A DNA stretch of 64,000 bases from contig NZ_RJKL01000001.1 of assembly GCF_003751945.1 (NCBI RefSeq), forward strand, positions 1,116,001 through 1,180,000, in the 5' to 3' direction. Shown in pieces: positions 32,930 to 46,506 of the stretch (position 1 is its first letter; every line of letters starts with the position of its first letter). The DNA is from Couchioplanes caeruleus (lineage in GTDB: Bacteria > Actinomycetota > Actinomycetes > Mycobacteriales > Micromonosporaceae). The position numbers were made by a program, and so were the translations under genes. The notes beneath the pieces are model-generated. The model was not told the DNA's origin, did no database searches, and worked only from the letters and a program-made list of their open reading frames with translations.

Positions 32930-34472
32930 CCGCGGACCCCGGCCCGGCCTGGGGGACCAGGCCGGGAACGGAGACCAGTCCGCTGCGCCGGCACACGCCG
33001 AGCTTGCGATAGATCCGGGTGAGGTGCTGCTCGATCGTGCTCGCGGTGAGGAACAGCCGCCGGGCGATCTCCCGGTTCTTGTAGCCCTGTGCGGCCAGTT
33101 CGGCTACCCGGCGCTCGGCGTCGCTGAGGGCCCGCAACGACGCGGTGCTCCGACCTGCACGGTGTTCTTCCGCCTCTCCACGGGCCGCCATGACGTGGGA
33201 CAGCGGGCCGGCGCCGCACTCCTCGGCGAGACTGCGTGCCCGGCTGCGCGGGGCGTGTGCGTACGACGGCTGCCCGGCGTCGTCGAAGGCCTGACCGAGT
33301 TCGGCCAGGCTGTGCGCCAGTTCCCATCGGTCCCCGCAACGCTCGAACACGCTGATCGCCTCGCGCAGCGGGCCGGGCCGGTAGGCCGGATCGAGCGTCG
33401 CCGCCCGCACGCGGAGCGCGCCGGCCCGGACTCGGGGATGATCGCTGCCGATGGCCGCGATCTGTCGGTCCGCCAGCGCTCGAGCCTGGTCCGGCTCACC
33501 GAGGGCGAGGTGGGCCCGGGCGGCGTCGAGGAGCCAGGGCGACAGTCCCGGATACGAGACGCCCCACCCCGCCTGAACGTCACCGGCCGCCATGAACTCG
33601 CTGAGTGCCGCCCGTTCGCGGCCCGTAGCCAGGTAGTGCAGGCCACGGCCGCGCAGATAGATCAGTCCGTACGGGGTGCGGCAGAGCGAGCGCGGCACCG
33701 TCGTCCACAGCCGATCAGCGACCTCCTCGTGACGTCCCTGCGCGGTGAACGCCTCCAGGATCGTGCCCAGCGGCAGGCCCACGGCAACGCCCCAACCGGC
33801 CGGGCCCACGGCGTGCAATGCCGCCTCCGCGGATCCGGCAGCCTCGGCCAGAGCGCCACGGCGCAGCTCGGCCCGCGCCCGCGCCGCGGTGAGCAGCGCC
33901 TCGGGCAGCCGCGAGCCGGAGCGCCCCGCCGCGGCGATCAGGTCCGTGAACCAGGGCACGTCCGGGTCGAGAGCCTGGGCATTCTCCAGCGCCAGCAACG
34001 ACATCACCAGTGGTTCCAGGGCCGCGCGGTGGAGGCGCAGGCCTTGGAGCACAGCGTCCGGCGTAGCGGTGCCCCGCAGCCACGGGTGGGTGGCGGCGAT
34101 GCGGTCGGCGGCCGGCTCCCCGGCGCTCGGTGTGAAGCTGCCGGGATACAGTCGGCTCAGCCACACGCCGGTGACGATGCGCTCGATACCGGTGTCGGGA
34201 TGCGCATCCAGCACGGCTGCCGCCTCGTCGGCGAGGCCGTGCCAGGCCAGCCGGCGGGCCAGCACCGAGGCTGCCGGGCCGGTCAACCCGGTTTGCCGGG
34301 CCGGCTGCGTCAGTGTTCGTGCACCAGCCGGCGGATCGAGCCACCACGCGAGGTCAGCCAGCTCGGCGGCGGCCGGACCGTCCGGTTGGTCACGCAGGGC
34401 CAGCTCGAGCAGTTCACGCGCATCGGATTCGCGGCCCTGAGCGATCGCCTCCGCGGCAGCCTCCCGCAGCAT
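32898..34472 (-). CDS. LuxR-family regulator, LAL-type C-terminal half without ATPase domain
   Basis: About 524 residues from the ATG at 34472. Upstream codons to a possible TTG at 34628 are AT-rich and unlike coding DNA, so I prefer the inner start. Residues 1-440 are helical TPR-like repeats (LREAAAEAIAQGRESDAREL). The last ~70 residues are a LuxR helix-turn-helix (LSDAERRVAELAAQGYKNRE, IARRLFLTASTIEQHLTRIY, RKLGV). Pathway regulators of polyene clusters are usually LAL proteins of about 900 residues with an N-terminal P-loop ATPase; here that part is missing. It is either a naturally ATPase-free regulator or a 5'-truncated LAL. It diverges from the biosynthetic operon. Confidence 0.8.
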   Translation of the reverse strand: MLREAAAEAIAQGRESDARELLELALRDQPDGPAAAELADLAWWLDPPAGARTLTQPARQTGLTGPAASVLARRLAWHGLADEAAAVLDAHPDTGIERIVTGVWLSRLYPGSFTPSAGEPAADRIAATHPWLRGTATPDAVLQGLRLHRAALEPLVMSLLALENAQALDPDVPWFTDLIAAAGRSGSRLPEALLTAARARAELRRGALAEAAGSAEAALHAVGPAGWGVAVGLPLGTILEAFTAQGRHEEVADRLWTTVPRSLCRTPYGLIYLRGRGLHYLATGRERAALSEFMAAGDVQAGWGVSYPGLSPWLLDAARAHLALGEPDQARALADRQIAAIGSDHPRVRAGALRVRAATLDPAYRPGPLREAISVFERCGDRWELAHSLAELGQAFDDAGQPSYAHAPRSRARSLAEECGAGPLSHVMAARGEAEEHRAGRSTASLRALSDAERRVAELAAQGYKNREIARRLFLTASTIEQHLTRIYRKLGVCRRSGLVSVPGLVPQAGPGSAVSGRPPTRRP

Positions 34473-34532
34473 GCCGGCCGACCATGTCTCGTCATCGCAC
34501 CCTGATGAGACCGCTACCACAATTCTGTTCCT

Positions 34533-34554
34533 TGAATTGATCACAATCGATTCA
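34533..34554. promoter_or_regulatory. 22-bp imperfect inverted repeat in the divergent regulator/biosynthesis promoter region
   Basis: TGAATTGAT (34533-34541) and ATCGATTCA (34546-34554) form an inverted repeat with 8 of 9 pairs around CACA, in an AT-rich patch between the LuxR-type gene and the glycosyltransferase operon. The position suits an operator or promoter element. No proven site is implied. Confidence 0.35.
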
Positions 34555-34806
34555 CGCGTCAGCGCCGGTCGACCCGTCCGAGCATTCGACTCCGGCAAGT
34601 CCCCTTTGCCGACGCGCAACCCTACCAATGAAGATCAACTGGACGATCCGGTCCGTCGAGGACGGGCTGTTACCGCGAAACGGGCAAGAGGTCCTGACGC
34701 CGCGGTCCGATAGGCGCCCTTCATCCCGCCTCGTGCGTCCGGGCACCTCCGCACATCGCCAGAGGTCTAAGGAAAACCCCCGTCCGGTTCGTGGGATCAA
34801 GGAAGG

Positions 34807-36180
34807 GTGAACACCGACCCGCGCGCCGTCATGTTCGTCAGCCTGCCCGAAAGCGGACTGCTGAACCCGATGTTGGTGCTCGCCGCCGAGCTGGCACGCC
34901 GCGGCGTGCCAGGCCTGTCCTTCGCCACCGACGAGTCCCGCCGTACGGACATCGAGACGATCTCCGGCGACCACCCGGTGCGATTCGCGTCACTCGGCGA
35001 GGTCGTCCCCGAGCTGTCCGCCGTCACCTGGGACGACGCCACCTACCGCAGGGTCACCCAGCGGTCGCGGTTCAAGGCGCATCGCGCGGTCATCCGGCAC
35101 ACGTACCGGCCGGACCTTCAGGCGACCAAGTTCCGGGCTCTCGCCGCCGCGGTGGACGAGATCCAGCCGGAGCTGATGGTCATCGAGTCGCTGTGCAGTT
35201 TCGCCGTCGACCTCGCCCTGACCCGGGGCATCCCGTTCGTGCTCAGCGTTCCGTTCCTGCCGAGCAATGTCCTCACCGCACACAATCCGTTCGCCAGGTC
35301 CTACACGCCGCGCGGCTTCCCGGTGCCGCACTCCGGCCTGCCCGCCCGCATGACACCGTGGCAGCGGCTGAGCAACGAGATGTTCAAGCTGCGCACCCTC
35401 GCGATGTTCTTCCATCCGGCCATGGGCAGGGTCCTTTCCGAGGACGCCCGGATCCGCAAGGAGCTCGGCCTCTCCGTCCCCAGCCCGATGACGCGGGTCG
35501 ATCGCGCCGAGATGGTCATCTGCAACTCGATCCCGGAGCTGGACTACCCGTTCGACATCCCGGACAAGCTGAAGTTGGTCGGCGCGCTCATGCCGCCGCT
35601 GCCCGAGGCCTCCACGGACAACGAGGTGATGCGCTGGCTCGCCGCCCAGCGGTCGGTCGTCTACATGGGTTTCGGCACGATCACCCGCCTCAGCACCGCG
35701 CAGGCCGGTGCGCTGGTGGAAGTGGCTCGACGGCTCGACGGCACGCATTCGGTGCTGTGGAGACTGCCGTCGGAGCAACAGCACCTCCTGGCGGACGCCG
35801 GTCCCCTGCCGGCGAACCTGCGCATCGAGAACTGGCTGCCGTCGCAACTGGACGTGCTCGCCCATCCGGCGGTCAAGGTGTTCTTCACCCACGGCGGCGG
35901 CAACGGTTTCCACGAGGGCGTCTACTTCGGCAAGCCCCTGGTGGTGCGGCCGCTCTGGGTGGACTGCTTCGACCAGGCGATCCGGGGCCGTGACGCCGGC
36001 GTGAGCCTGACCCTGGACCACCCGGAGACCGTCGATCCCGACGACGTGCTCGACAAGCTCAACCGGGTCCTGGACGACCCCTCCTTCACTGCCCGCGCCG
36101 CTCAGCTCGGCGCTCGCCAGCGCGAGGCCGGCGGTGTCCGGGCCGCGGCCGATCTGATCAACCAGGTGGTGACGCGATGA
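34807..36180 (+). CDS. fscMI: Polyene mycosaminyltransferase (FscMI/NysDI/AmphDI type)
   Basis: 457 residues from a GTG at 34807 after AAGGAAGG. GT-B fold, family 1: N-terminal acceptor domain with SLPESGLLNPMLVLAAELAR; C-terminal nucleotide-sugar domain with VYMGFGTITRLS and FFTHGGGNGFHEGVYFGKPL, then VDCFDQAIRGRDAGV. The neighbouring GDP-sugar aminotransferase and the P450/ferredoxin pair reproduce the conserved polyene glycosylation cassette, so the predicted reaction is transfer of GDP-mycosamine to the macrolactone hydroxyl. First gene of the operon; stop overlaps the next start by 4 bp. No second, extending glycosyltransferase is present in the window. Confidence 0.88.
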   Translation: MNTDPRAVMFVSLPESGLLNPMLVLAAELARRGVPGLSFATDESRRTDIETISGDHPVRFASLGEVVPELSAVTWDDATYRRVTQRSRFKAHRAVIRHTYRPDLQATKFRALAAAVDEIQPELMVIESLCSFAVDLALTRGIPFVLSVPFLPSNVLTAHNPFARSYTPRGFPVPHSGLPARMTPWQRLSNEMFKLRTLAMFFHPAMGRVLSEDARIRKELGLSVPSPMTRVDRAEMVICNSIPELDYPFDIPDKLKLVGALMPPLPEASTDNEVMRWLAAQRSVVYMGFGTITRLSTAQAGALVEVARRLDGTHSVLWRLPSEQQHLLADAGPLPANLRIENWLPSQLDVLAHPAVKVFFTHGGGNGFHEGVYFGKPLVVRPLWVDCFDQAIRGRDAGVSLTLDHPETVDPDDVLDKLNRVLDDPSFTARAAQLGARQREAGGVRAAADLINQVVTR

Positions 36181-37235
36181 CCTTCAAGTACCCCGTCTCC
36201 ATGCCGACGCTGGACGGACGCGAGCTCGAGTACGTGACCAACACCCTCACCGACGGCTGGATCTCCTCACAGGGGCCGGCCGTGGGCCGCTTCGAGAGCG
36301 CCTTCGCGGAGTTCAACGGCGTCGCGCACGGCGTGGCCTGCTCCTCGGGCACCGCCGCGCTGACCCTCGCGCTGCGAGCCCTGAACGTCGGGCCGGGAGA
36401 CGAGGTCATCGTCCCCGAGTTCACCATGATCGCCTCGGCGTGGGCGGTCACCTACACCGGCGCCACGCCGGTCTTCGTGGACTGCGGCGACGACCTGAAC
36501 CTCGACGTCACCCTCATCGAGGCGGCGATCACCCCGCGGACCAAGGTCATCATGCCCGTACACATCTACGGCCGGCGCTGTGACATGGACGCGATCATGG
36601 ATCTCGCGTTCCAGTACAACCTGCGGGTGGTGGAGGACTCCGCCGAGGCCCATGGAGTCCGCCCGGTCGGCGACATCGCCTGCTTCTCGCTGTTCGCCAA
36701 CAAGATCATCACTTCGGGTGAGGGCGGCATCTGCGTGACCGAGAACGCCGCCCTGGCCGGTCAGATGGCCCACCTCCGCGCCATGGCGTTCACCCGGGAC
36801 CACAGCTTCCTGCACAAGAAGCTGGCCTACAACTTCCGGATGACCGCCATGCAGGCCGCCGTCGCCCTGGCCCAGACGGAACGGTTGGACGACATCCTGG
36901 CGGCCCGCCGGGAGATCGAACGGCGCTACGACGAGGGTCTGCGCGGCATCCCCGGCATCACCCTCATGCCGCCTCGCGATGTGCTGTGGATGTACGACGT
37001 CCGCGCCGAACGCCGCGACGAGCTGCGGGCGCACCTGAGCGCCAACGGCATCGAGACGCGCCTGTTCTTCAAGCCGATGAGCCGCCAGCCCGGCTACTAC
37101 GACGAGCGCTGGCACCACCTGAACGCGACCCGCTTCAGCGAGGACGGCTTCTACCTGCCCACGTACACGTCATTGAGTGCCACCGACATCGACACCATCG
37201 TGGCCGCCGTCCGCGGGTTCTGCGAGCGGGCATGA
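36177..37235 (+). CDS. fscMII: GDP-3-keto-6-deoxymannose aminotransferase (mycosamine biosynthesis)
   Basis: 352 residues, ATGA overlap with the glycosyltransferase. DegT/DnrJ/EryC1 fold: SSGTAALTLALRALNVGPGD, EDSAEAHGV (PLP-binding Asp), and SLFANKIITSGEGG with Lys176 forming the internal aldimine. Homologous NysDII/FscMII enzymes convert the 3-keto sugar to GDP-mycosamine using glutamate as donor. The dehydratase that supplies the GDP-4-keto sugar is not in the window. Coupled at its 3' end to the P450 gene by another 4-bp overlap. Cytoplasmic homodimer expected. Confidence 0.9.
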   Translation: MTFKYPVSMPTLDGRELEYVTNTLTDGWISSQGPAVGRFESAFAEFNGVAHGVACSSGTAALTLALRALNVGPGDEVIVPEFTMIASAWAVTYTGATPVFVDCGDDLNLDVTLIEAAITPRTKVIMPVHIYGRRCDMDAIMDLAFQYNLRVVEDSAEAHGVRPVGDIACFSLFANKIITSGEGGICVTENAALAGQMAHLRAMAFTRDHSFLHKKLAYNFRMTAMQAAVALAQTERLDDILAARREIERRYDEGLRGIPGITLMPPRDVLWMYDVRAERRDELRAHLSANGIETRLFFKPMSRQPGYYDERWHHLNATRFSEDGFYLPTYTSLSATDIDTIVAAVRGFCERA

Positions 37236-38449
37236 CCGAGCGCACCGAGTCGCCAGGAAGGACGCCGGACGTGACCGACTCCGAACCGCTGGTGGTCGAC
37301 TTTCCGCTCCGCAAGGAGGGCGAGTCGTTTCCACCCCCGCGGTACGTGGAATACCGCGAACGCGACGGGCTGGTGCTGTCGTACCTGCCGGACGGCAAGC
37401 CCGTCTGGCTCGTCACCCGGCATGCCGCCGTCCGGGAGATCCTCACCAGCAGGAAGATCAGCTCCAATCCGGACCGTGAGGGCTTCCCCCACATCGGCGA
37501 AACGATGGGGGTGCCGCGCCAGGACCAGATCCCCGGCTGGTTCGTCGGCCTGGATCCGCCCGAGCACGACCGGTTCCGCAAGGCGCTGATCCCGGAGTTC
37601 ACCGTGCGCCGGATCCGGGCGATGCGCCCGGCGATCCAGGGCGTCGTGGACAAGGTCGTCGACGACCTGCTCGCGGGCGGCTCGGAGGCGGACCTGATCG
37701 CGGACTTCGCGCTGCCGATCCCGTCGCTGGTCATCTCCGCGCTGCTCGGTGTGCCGGTCGCGGACCGCGAGTTCTTCGAGTCACGGACCCGCACCCTGAT
37801 CGCCATCCGCGCCTCGACCGACCAGCAGCGCGACCTGGCCAGCCGGGAGCTGCTGCGCTACATCAACCGGCTGATCGAGATCAAGTCGAAGTGGCCGGGC
37901 GACGATCTGCCCAGCCGGCTGCTGGCCGGCGGCGCGCTGGAGCCGCGGGAGCTGCCCGGTGTGCTGCTGCTCCTGCTGATCGCCGGGCACGAGACCACGG
38001 CCAACAACATCGGCCTGGGCATCGTGACGCTGCTGGAGAACCCCCGGTGGATCGGCGACGACCGCATCGTCGAGGAACTGCTGCGGCTGCACTCGGTCGC
38101 CGACCTGGTGTCGCTGCGGGTGGCCGTCGAGGACGTCGAGATCTGCGGTCAGATGATCAGGGCGGGCGAGGGCGTCGTGCCGCTGGTGGCCGCGGCCAAC
38201 CACGACGAGACGGTGTTCGGCTGCCCGCACCTGTTCGATCCCGGACGCAGCGCCCGGCAGCACGTCGCGTTCGGCTACGGCGTGCACCAGTGCCTCGGGC
38301 AGAACCTGGTCCGGGTGGAGATGGAGCTGGCGTACCGGACGCTGTTCGAGCGGATCCCCGGACTGCGGCTCGCGGTCGGCGAGCAAGGCCTGCCCTACAA
38401 GTACGACGGAGTCCTGCACGGACTGCACGCACTGCCGGTCCGCTGGTAG
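37232..38449 (+). CDS. fscP: Cytochrome P450 (FscP/NysN/AmphN type, exocyclic carboxyl formation)
   Basis: 405 residues from the ATG overlapping the preceding stop. I-helix LLLLLIAGHETTANN with the acid-alcohol pair, ELLRLH for the ExxR helix, and heme-binding FGYGVHQCLGQNL with Cys354 as thiolate ligand. In polyene clusters the P450 in this position, next to a small ferredoxin, oxidises a methyl branch to a carboxyl group in several steps. That role is inferred here from the gene order. Length and soluble N-terminus are normal for bacterial class I P450s. Electrons come from the ferredoxin 29 bp downstream and an unlinked reductase. Confidence 0.9.
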   Translation: MTERTESPGRTPDVTDSEPLVVDFPLRKEGESFPPPRYVEYRERDGLVLSYLPDGKPVWLVTRHAAVREILTSRKISSNPDREGFPHIGETMGVPRQDQIPGWFVGLDPPEHDRFRKALIPEFTVRRIRAMRPAIQGVVDKVVDDLLAGGSEADLIADFALPIPSLVISALLGVPVADREFFESRTRTLIAIRASTDQQRDLASRELLRYINRLIEIKSKWPGDDLPSRLLAGGALEPRELPGVLLLLLIAGHETTANNIGLGIVTLLENPRWIGDDRIVEELLRLHSVADLVSLRVAVEDVEICGQMIRAGEGVVPLVAAANHDETVFGCPHLFDPGRSARQHVAFGYGVHQCLGQNLVRVEMELAYRTLFERIPGLRLAVGEQGLPYKYDGVLHGLHALPVRW

Positions 38450-38478
38450 GCCTACCAGCCACATCCCTGGAGGACGAG

Positions 38479-38670
38479 TTGCGTATCACGGTGTCGACCC
38501 AGACCTGCGTCGGCGCGGGCCAGTGCGTGCTGTCCGCACCCGATGTCTTCGACCAGGACGACGACGGCGTGGTCGAGGTGCTGGACGCCGAGCCCGGCGC
38601 CGGCCACGCCGAGGCGGTGTACCTGGCCCGGGACCTGTGCCCGGCCGGGGCGGTCACTGTCGAGGACTAG
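38479..38670 (+). CDS. fscFE: 3Fe-4S-type ferredoxin, electron donor for the P450
   Basis: 63 residues from a TTG start; GGAGG ends 5 nt upstream, and no ATG or GTG gives the full conserved N-terminus. Cluster ligands are Cys10, Cys16 and Cys54 (CVGAGQC and a late CPAGAV), with three cysteines as in [3Fe-4S] P450 ferredoxins. The acidic middle (DQDDDGVVEVLDAE) is typical for docking on P450s. Location right after the P450 gene matches FscFE/NysM. Confidence 0.9.
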   Translation: MRITVSTQTCVGAGQCVLSAPDVFDQDDDGVVEVLDAEPGAGHAEAVYLARDLCPAGAVTVED

Positions 38671-38730
38671 CAATCCCCGTGCCGGCGCTCGGTTTGTATG
38701 AGCGACATCCCCGCGAGAAGGAGACTTGCC

Positions 38731-39510
38731 GTGACCATCGCCGATGACGTGACCACTGCGTGGCTGCGCCGCTACCACCCGAACCCGGGACGGCCGGTGC
38801 GACTGGTCTGCTTCCCGCACGCGGGCGGATCGGCCAGCTTCTACCATCCGGTCTCCGCCGCGCACCGAGCAACGGCCGACGTCGTCTGTCTCCAGTACCC
38901 GGGACGGCAGGACCGCCGCCTGGAGACCTGTCACACCAGTATCGCCTCCTTGGCGGACGCCGTCGTCGCCGAGCTGCGCGTGCTGAGCCCGAAACCGACG
39001 GTGTTCTTCGGGCACAGCATGGGAGCCATCCTCGCGTACGAGGCCGCGCTGCGGCTCGAACGCACGCTCTCCGGACCGCACACGGTGGTCGCCTCCGGCC
39101 GCCGGGCACCCTCGACGGTACGTGCCGAGACCGTCCACGCACGCGACGACGAGGGCGTCATCACCGAGCTGAGGCGCCTCAACGGGACCGTTTCCGGCCT
39201 GCTCGGCGACGACGAGATCCTCCGGATGGCGCTGCCCGCGATCCGCGCGGACTACGAGGCCATCGAGACGTACCGGGGTGCCCCGGACGCCCGGCTGAAG
39301 GCCGGCATCACCGTCCTCACCGGACACGCCGACCCGCTCACCACCACCGACGAGGCCGCAGCCTGGCAGCGCCACACCGCGGGCCCCTTCCGGATGGCCG
39401 GATTTCCCGGCGGTCACTTCTTCATCGCCGCACACCAGGCCGCGGTGAACGCCGAGATCGCCAGGGACCTGGCCGCCGCCCACCGAGCCGCCGTCACGCC
39501 CGTCGGCTGA
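38731..39510 (+). CDS. fscTE: Type II thioesterase
   Basis: 259 residues from GTG at 38731, preferred because AGAAGGAG lies upstream; an ATG at 38698 has no ribosome binding site. Catalytic triad: Ser96 in FFGHSMGAILAYEAA, Asp in LTGHADPLTTTDEAA, His in FPGGHFFIAAHQ. HAGGSASFYHPVS and LQYPGRQDRRLE are the usual type II TE signatures. Such enzymes release stalled or mis-primed acyl groups from PKS carrier proteins. FscTE occupies the same place in the candicidin-type operon. Confidence 0.92.
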   Translation: MTIADDVTTAWLRRYHPNPGRPVRLVCFPHAGGSASFYHPVSAAHRATADVVCLQYPGRQDRRLETCHTSIASLADAVVAELRVLSPKPTVFFGHSMGAILAYEAALRLERTLSGPHTVVASGRRAPSTVRAETVHARDDEGVITELRRLNGTVSGLLGDDEILRMALPAIRADYEAIETYRGAPDARLKAGITVLTGHADPLTTTDEAAAWQRHTAGPFRMAGFPGGHFFIAAHQAAVNAEIARDLAAAHRAAVTPVG

Positions 39511-39547
39511 CCCTCCGCCGCTCCGAGGACCAGGTTAGGAACCGCAC

Positions 39548-41644
39548 ATGCGCACGCTGCTGGTCGACAACTACGACTCGTTCACGTACAACCTCGTCCA
39601 CTACCTGGCCGAGGTGAACGGCCGACGACCCGAGGTGATCCGCAACGACGACCCGGCGTGGCGGCCCGAGCGGCTGTCGGAGTTCGACAACGTGGTTCTC
39701 TCCCCCGGCCCCGGCACCCCGCACCGGCCGGCGGACTTCGGCCTCTGCGCCGCCATCGCCGCCGAGGGCCGGCTGCCCGTACTCGGCGTCTGCCTCGGGC
39801 ATCAGGGCATCGCCCTGGCGCACGGTGCGCAGGTGAGCCTGGCGCCGGAACCACGTCACGGCCGCGTCTCGCTGATCCGCCATGACGGCACGGAGCTGTT
39901 CGAGGGCCTGCCGTCCCCGCTCGAGGTGGTCCGTTACCACTCGCTGGCCGTCACCGGCGTGACCGGCGATCTGGAGGCGACCGCCTGGGCCGACGACGGC
40001 GTCGTCATGGCGCTGCGGCACCGCAACCTGCCGTTGTGGGGCGTGCAGTTCCATCCCGAGTCCATCGGCACGGTCGGCGGCCGCCGGCTGCTGGCCAACT
40101 TCGGCCGGCTGACCGAACGGCACCGCGGGACGCGGGAGACCATCGAGGTGGTCGCACCGGCGGCCGGCCCCGCCATCGCCGAGTCCGCACGGCGCCGCCG
40201 GCTCGAGGTACTCGTCGAGGCGATGGGCACCCGCTGGGACGCCGAGGTGGTGTTCGACACGCTTCTGCGAGGCGGAGAGCACCCGTACTGGCTGGACAGC
40301 AGCCGGACCGGAGGCCCCGGCGAGGTGTCGGTCATGGGTGACGCCGGCGGCCCGCTGGCCCGGATCGCCTCCGCCGACGTCGCCGCCGGAACCGTCACGA
40401 TCCGCGCGGCGTCCGGTACGGAGGTGTTGTCCGGTGCCTTTCTCGACTGGCTGGAGGCCGATCTCCGGTCACTCGACACCCGGGTGCCGTTCCTCCCGTT
40501 CGACTTCGGACTCGGCTGGGTGGGCGCGCTCGGCTACGAACTGAAGGCCGAGTGCGACGGCGACCTCGGGCACCCGTCGGCCGAGCCGGACGCCGTCATG
40601 GTCTTCGCCGACCGGGCGATCGTCCTCGACCACCGCACGCGGTGCACCTACCTGCTCGCCCTGGCCGAGGACGGCGACGAGGCCCCGGCACGCGCGTGGC
40701 TGGCCGACACCGCCGCGGCGCTGCGGTCACTCACCGGCCGTGAGCCCGAGCCGTGCGACGGGCCGCCGGACGCGGTGACCTCCCGGCTGCGCCTGCGGCA
40801 CGATCGGGAGGCATATCTGGCCCTGATCGAGCGGTGCCAGGAGGAGATCCTCCACGGCGAGACGTACGAGGTCTGCCTCACCAACATGATCGAGGCGGAC
40901 ACCGACCTGGACCCCTGGCAGGCATACCGTTTCCTGCGCCGGTACAGCCCCGCGCCGTTCGCCGCGTTCCTCGACTTCGGTGGCGTGTCCGTGCTCAGCA
41001 CGTCACCGGAGCGGTTCCTCCAGATCGACCGGCACGGCGACATGGAGTCCAAGCCGATCAAGGGAACCCGGCCGCGAGGGCGTACGGCGGAGGAGGACGC
41101 CCTGCTGGTCGAGGATCTCGCGCTGAGTGAGAAGGACCGCGCCGAGAACCTGATGATCGTCGACCTGGTGCGGCACGACCTGGGCCGCCGCGCCGAGATC
41201 GGCTCGGTGCACGCGGCCAAGGTCTTCGACGTCGAGACGTACGCCACCGTGCACCAGCTGGTCAGCACCGTGCGGGCCCGGCTGGCCGCGGGTAGCACGT
41301 CGGTGGCCGGGGTGCGCTGCGCGTTCCCGGGCGGCTCGATGACCGGCGCGCCGAAGATCCGCACGATGCAGATCATCGACCGGCTGGAGGCGGGTCCGCG
41401 CGGCCTCTACTCGGGCGCGATCGGGTACTTCTCGCTGACCGGTGCCGCCGATCTGAGCATCGTGATCCGCACGGTGGTGCTGCACGACGGCCATCTGCGC
41501 TACGGCGTCGGCGGAGCGATCATCGCGTTGTCCGATCCCGCGGCCGAGTACGAGGAGACCGCCGTCAAGGCCCGTCCCGTGCTCACCCTGCTCGGTGCGG
41601 AGTTTCCCGAGCGCGGAGCCGCGCCCGCCTTCGCCCAGGCCTGA
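39548..41644 (+). CDS. pabAB: 4-amino-4-deoxychorismate synthase, fused PabA-PabB
   Basis: 698 residues; ATG with AGGA upstream. Residues 1-190 are a class I glutamine amidotransferase ([18 protein letters not shown]; nucleophile Cys82 in GVCLGHQG; His169 and Glu171 in HPES). Residues about 230-690 are the chorismate-binding part ([29 protein letters not shown]). It converts chorismate and glutamine to aminodeoxychorismate; an ADC lyase (PabC), not in the window, would release 4-aminobenzoate. The fused form, and the CoA-ligase PKS 14 bp downstream, are diagnostic of the aromatic heptaene starter pathway rather than folate or tryptophan synthesis. Confidence 0.95.
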   Translation: MRTLLVDNYDSFTYNLVHYLAEVNGRRPEVIRNDDPAWRPERLSEFDNVVLSPGPGTPHRPADFGLCAAIAAEGRLPVLGVCLGHQGIALAHGAQVSLAPEPRHGRVSLIRHDGTELFEGLPSPLEVVRYHSLAVTGVTGDLEATAWADDGVVMALRHRNLPLWGVQFHPESIGTVGGRRLLANFGRLTERHRGTRETIEVVAPAAGPAIAESARRRRLEVLVEAMGTRWDAEVVFDTLLRGGEHPYWLDSSRTGGPGEVSVMGDAGGPLARIASADVAAGTVTIRAASGTEVLSGAFLDWLEADLRSLDTRVPFLPFDFGLGWVGALGYELKAECDGDLGHPSAEPDAVMVFADRAIVLDHRTRCTYLLALAEDGDEAPARAWLADTAAALRSLTGREPEPCDGPPDAVTSRLRLRHDREAYLALIERCQEEILHGETYEVCLTNMIEADTDLDPWQAYRFLRRYSPAPFAAFLDFGGVSVLSTSPERFLQIDRHGDMESKPIKGTRPRGRTAEEDALLVEDLALSEKDRAENLMIVDLVRHDLGRRAEIGSVHAAKVFDVETYATVHQLVSTVRARLAAGSTSVAGVRCAFPGGSMTGAPKIRTMQIIDRLEAGPRGLYSGAIGYFSLTGAADLSIVIRTVVLHDGHLRYGVGGAIIALSDPAAEYEETAVKARPVLTLLGAEFPERGAAPAFAQA

Positions 41645-41658
41645 CCTTCGGAGACACC

Positions 41659-46506
<4,848 letters not shown>

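Noticed and set aside
34472..34628. Longer LuxR protein starting at a TTG at 34628
   Set aside because: Codons in this stretch are AT-rich and unlike the rest of the gene, and the region contains the likely promoter and inverted repeat.
39548..41644. Anthranilate synthase or folate-pathway pabAB
   Set aside because: The fused gene is 14 bp before a CoA-ligase PKS and inside the polyene operon; no trp or folate genes are near.
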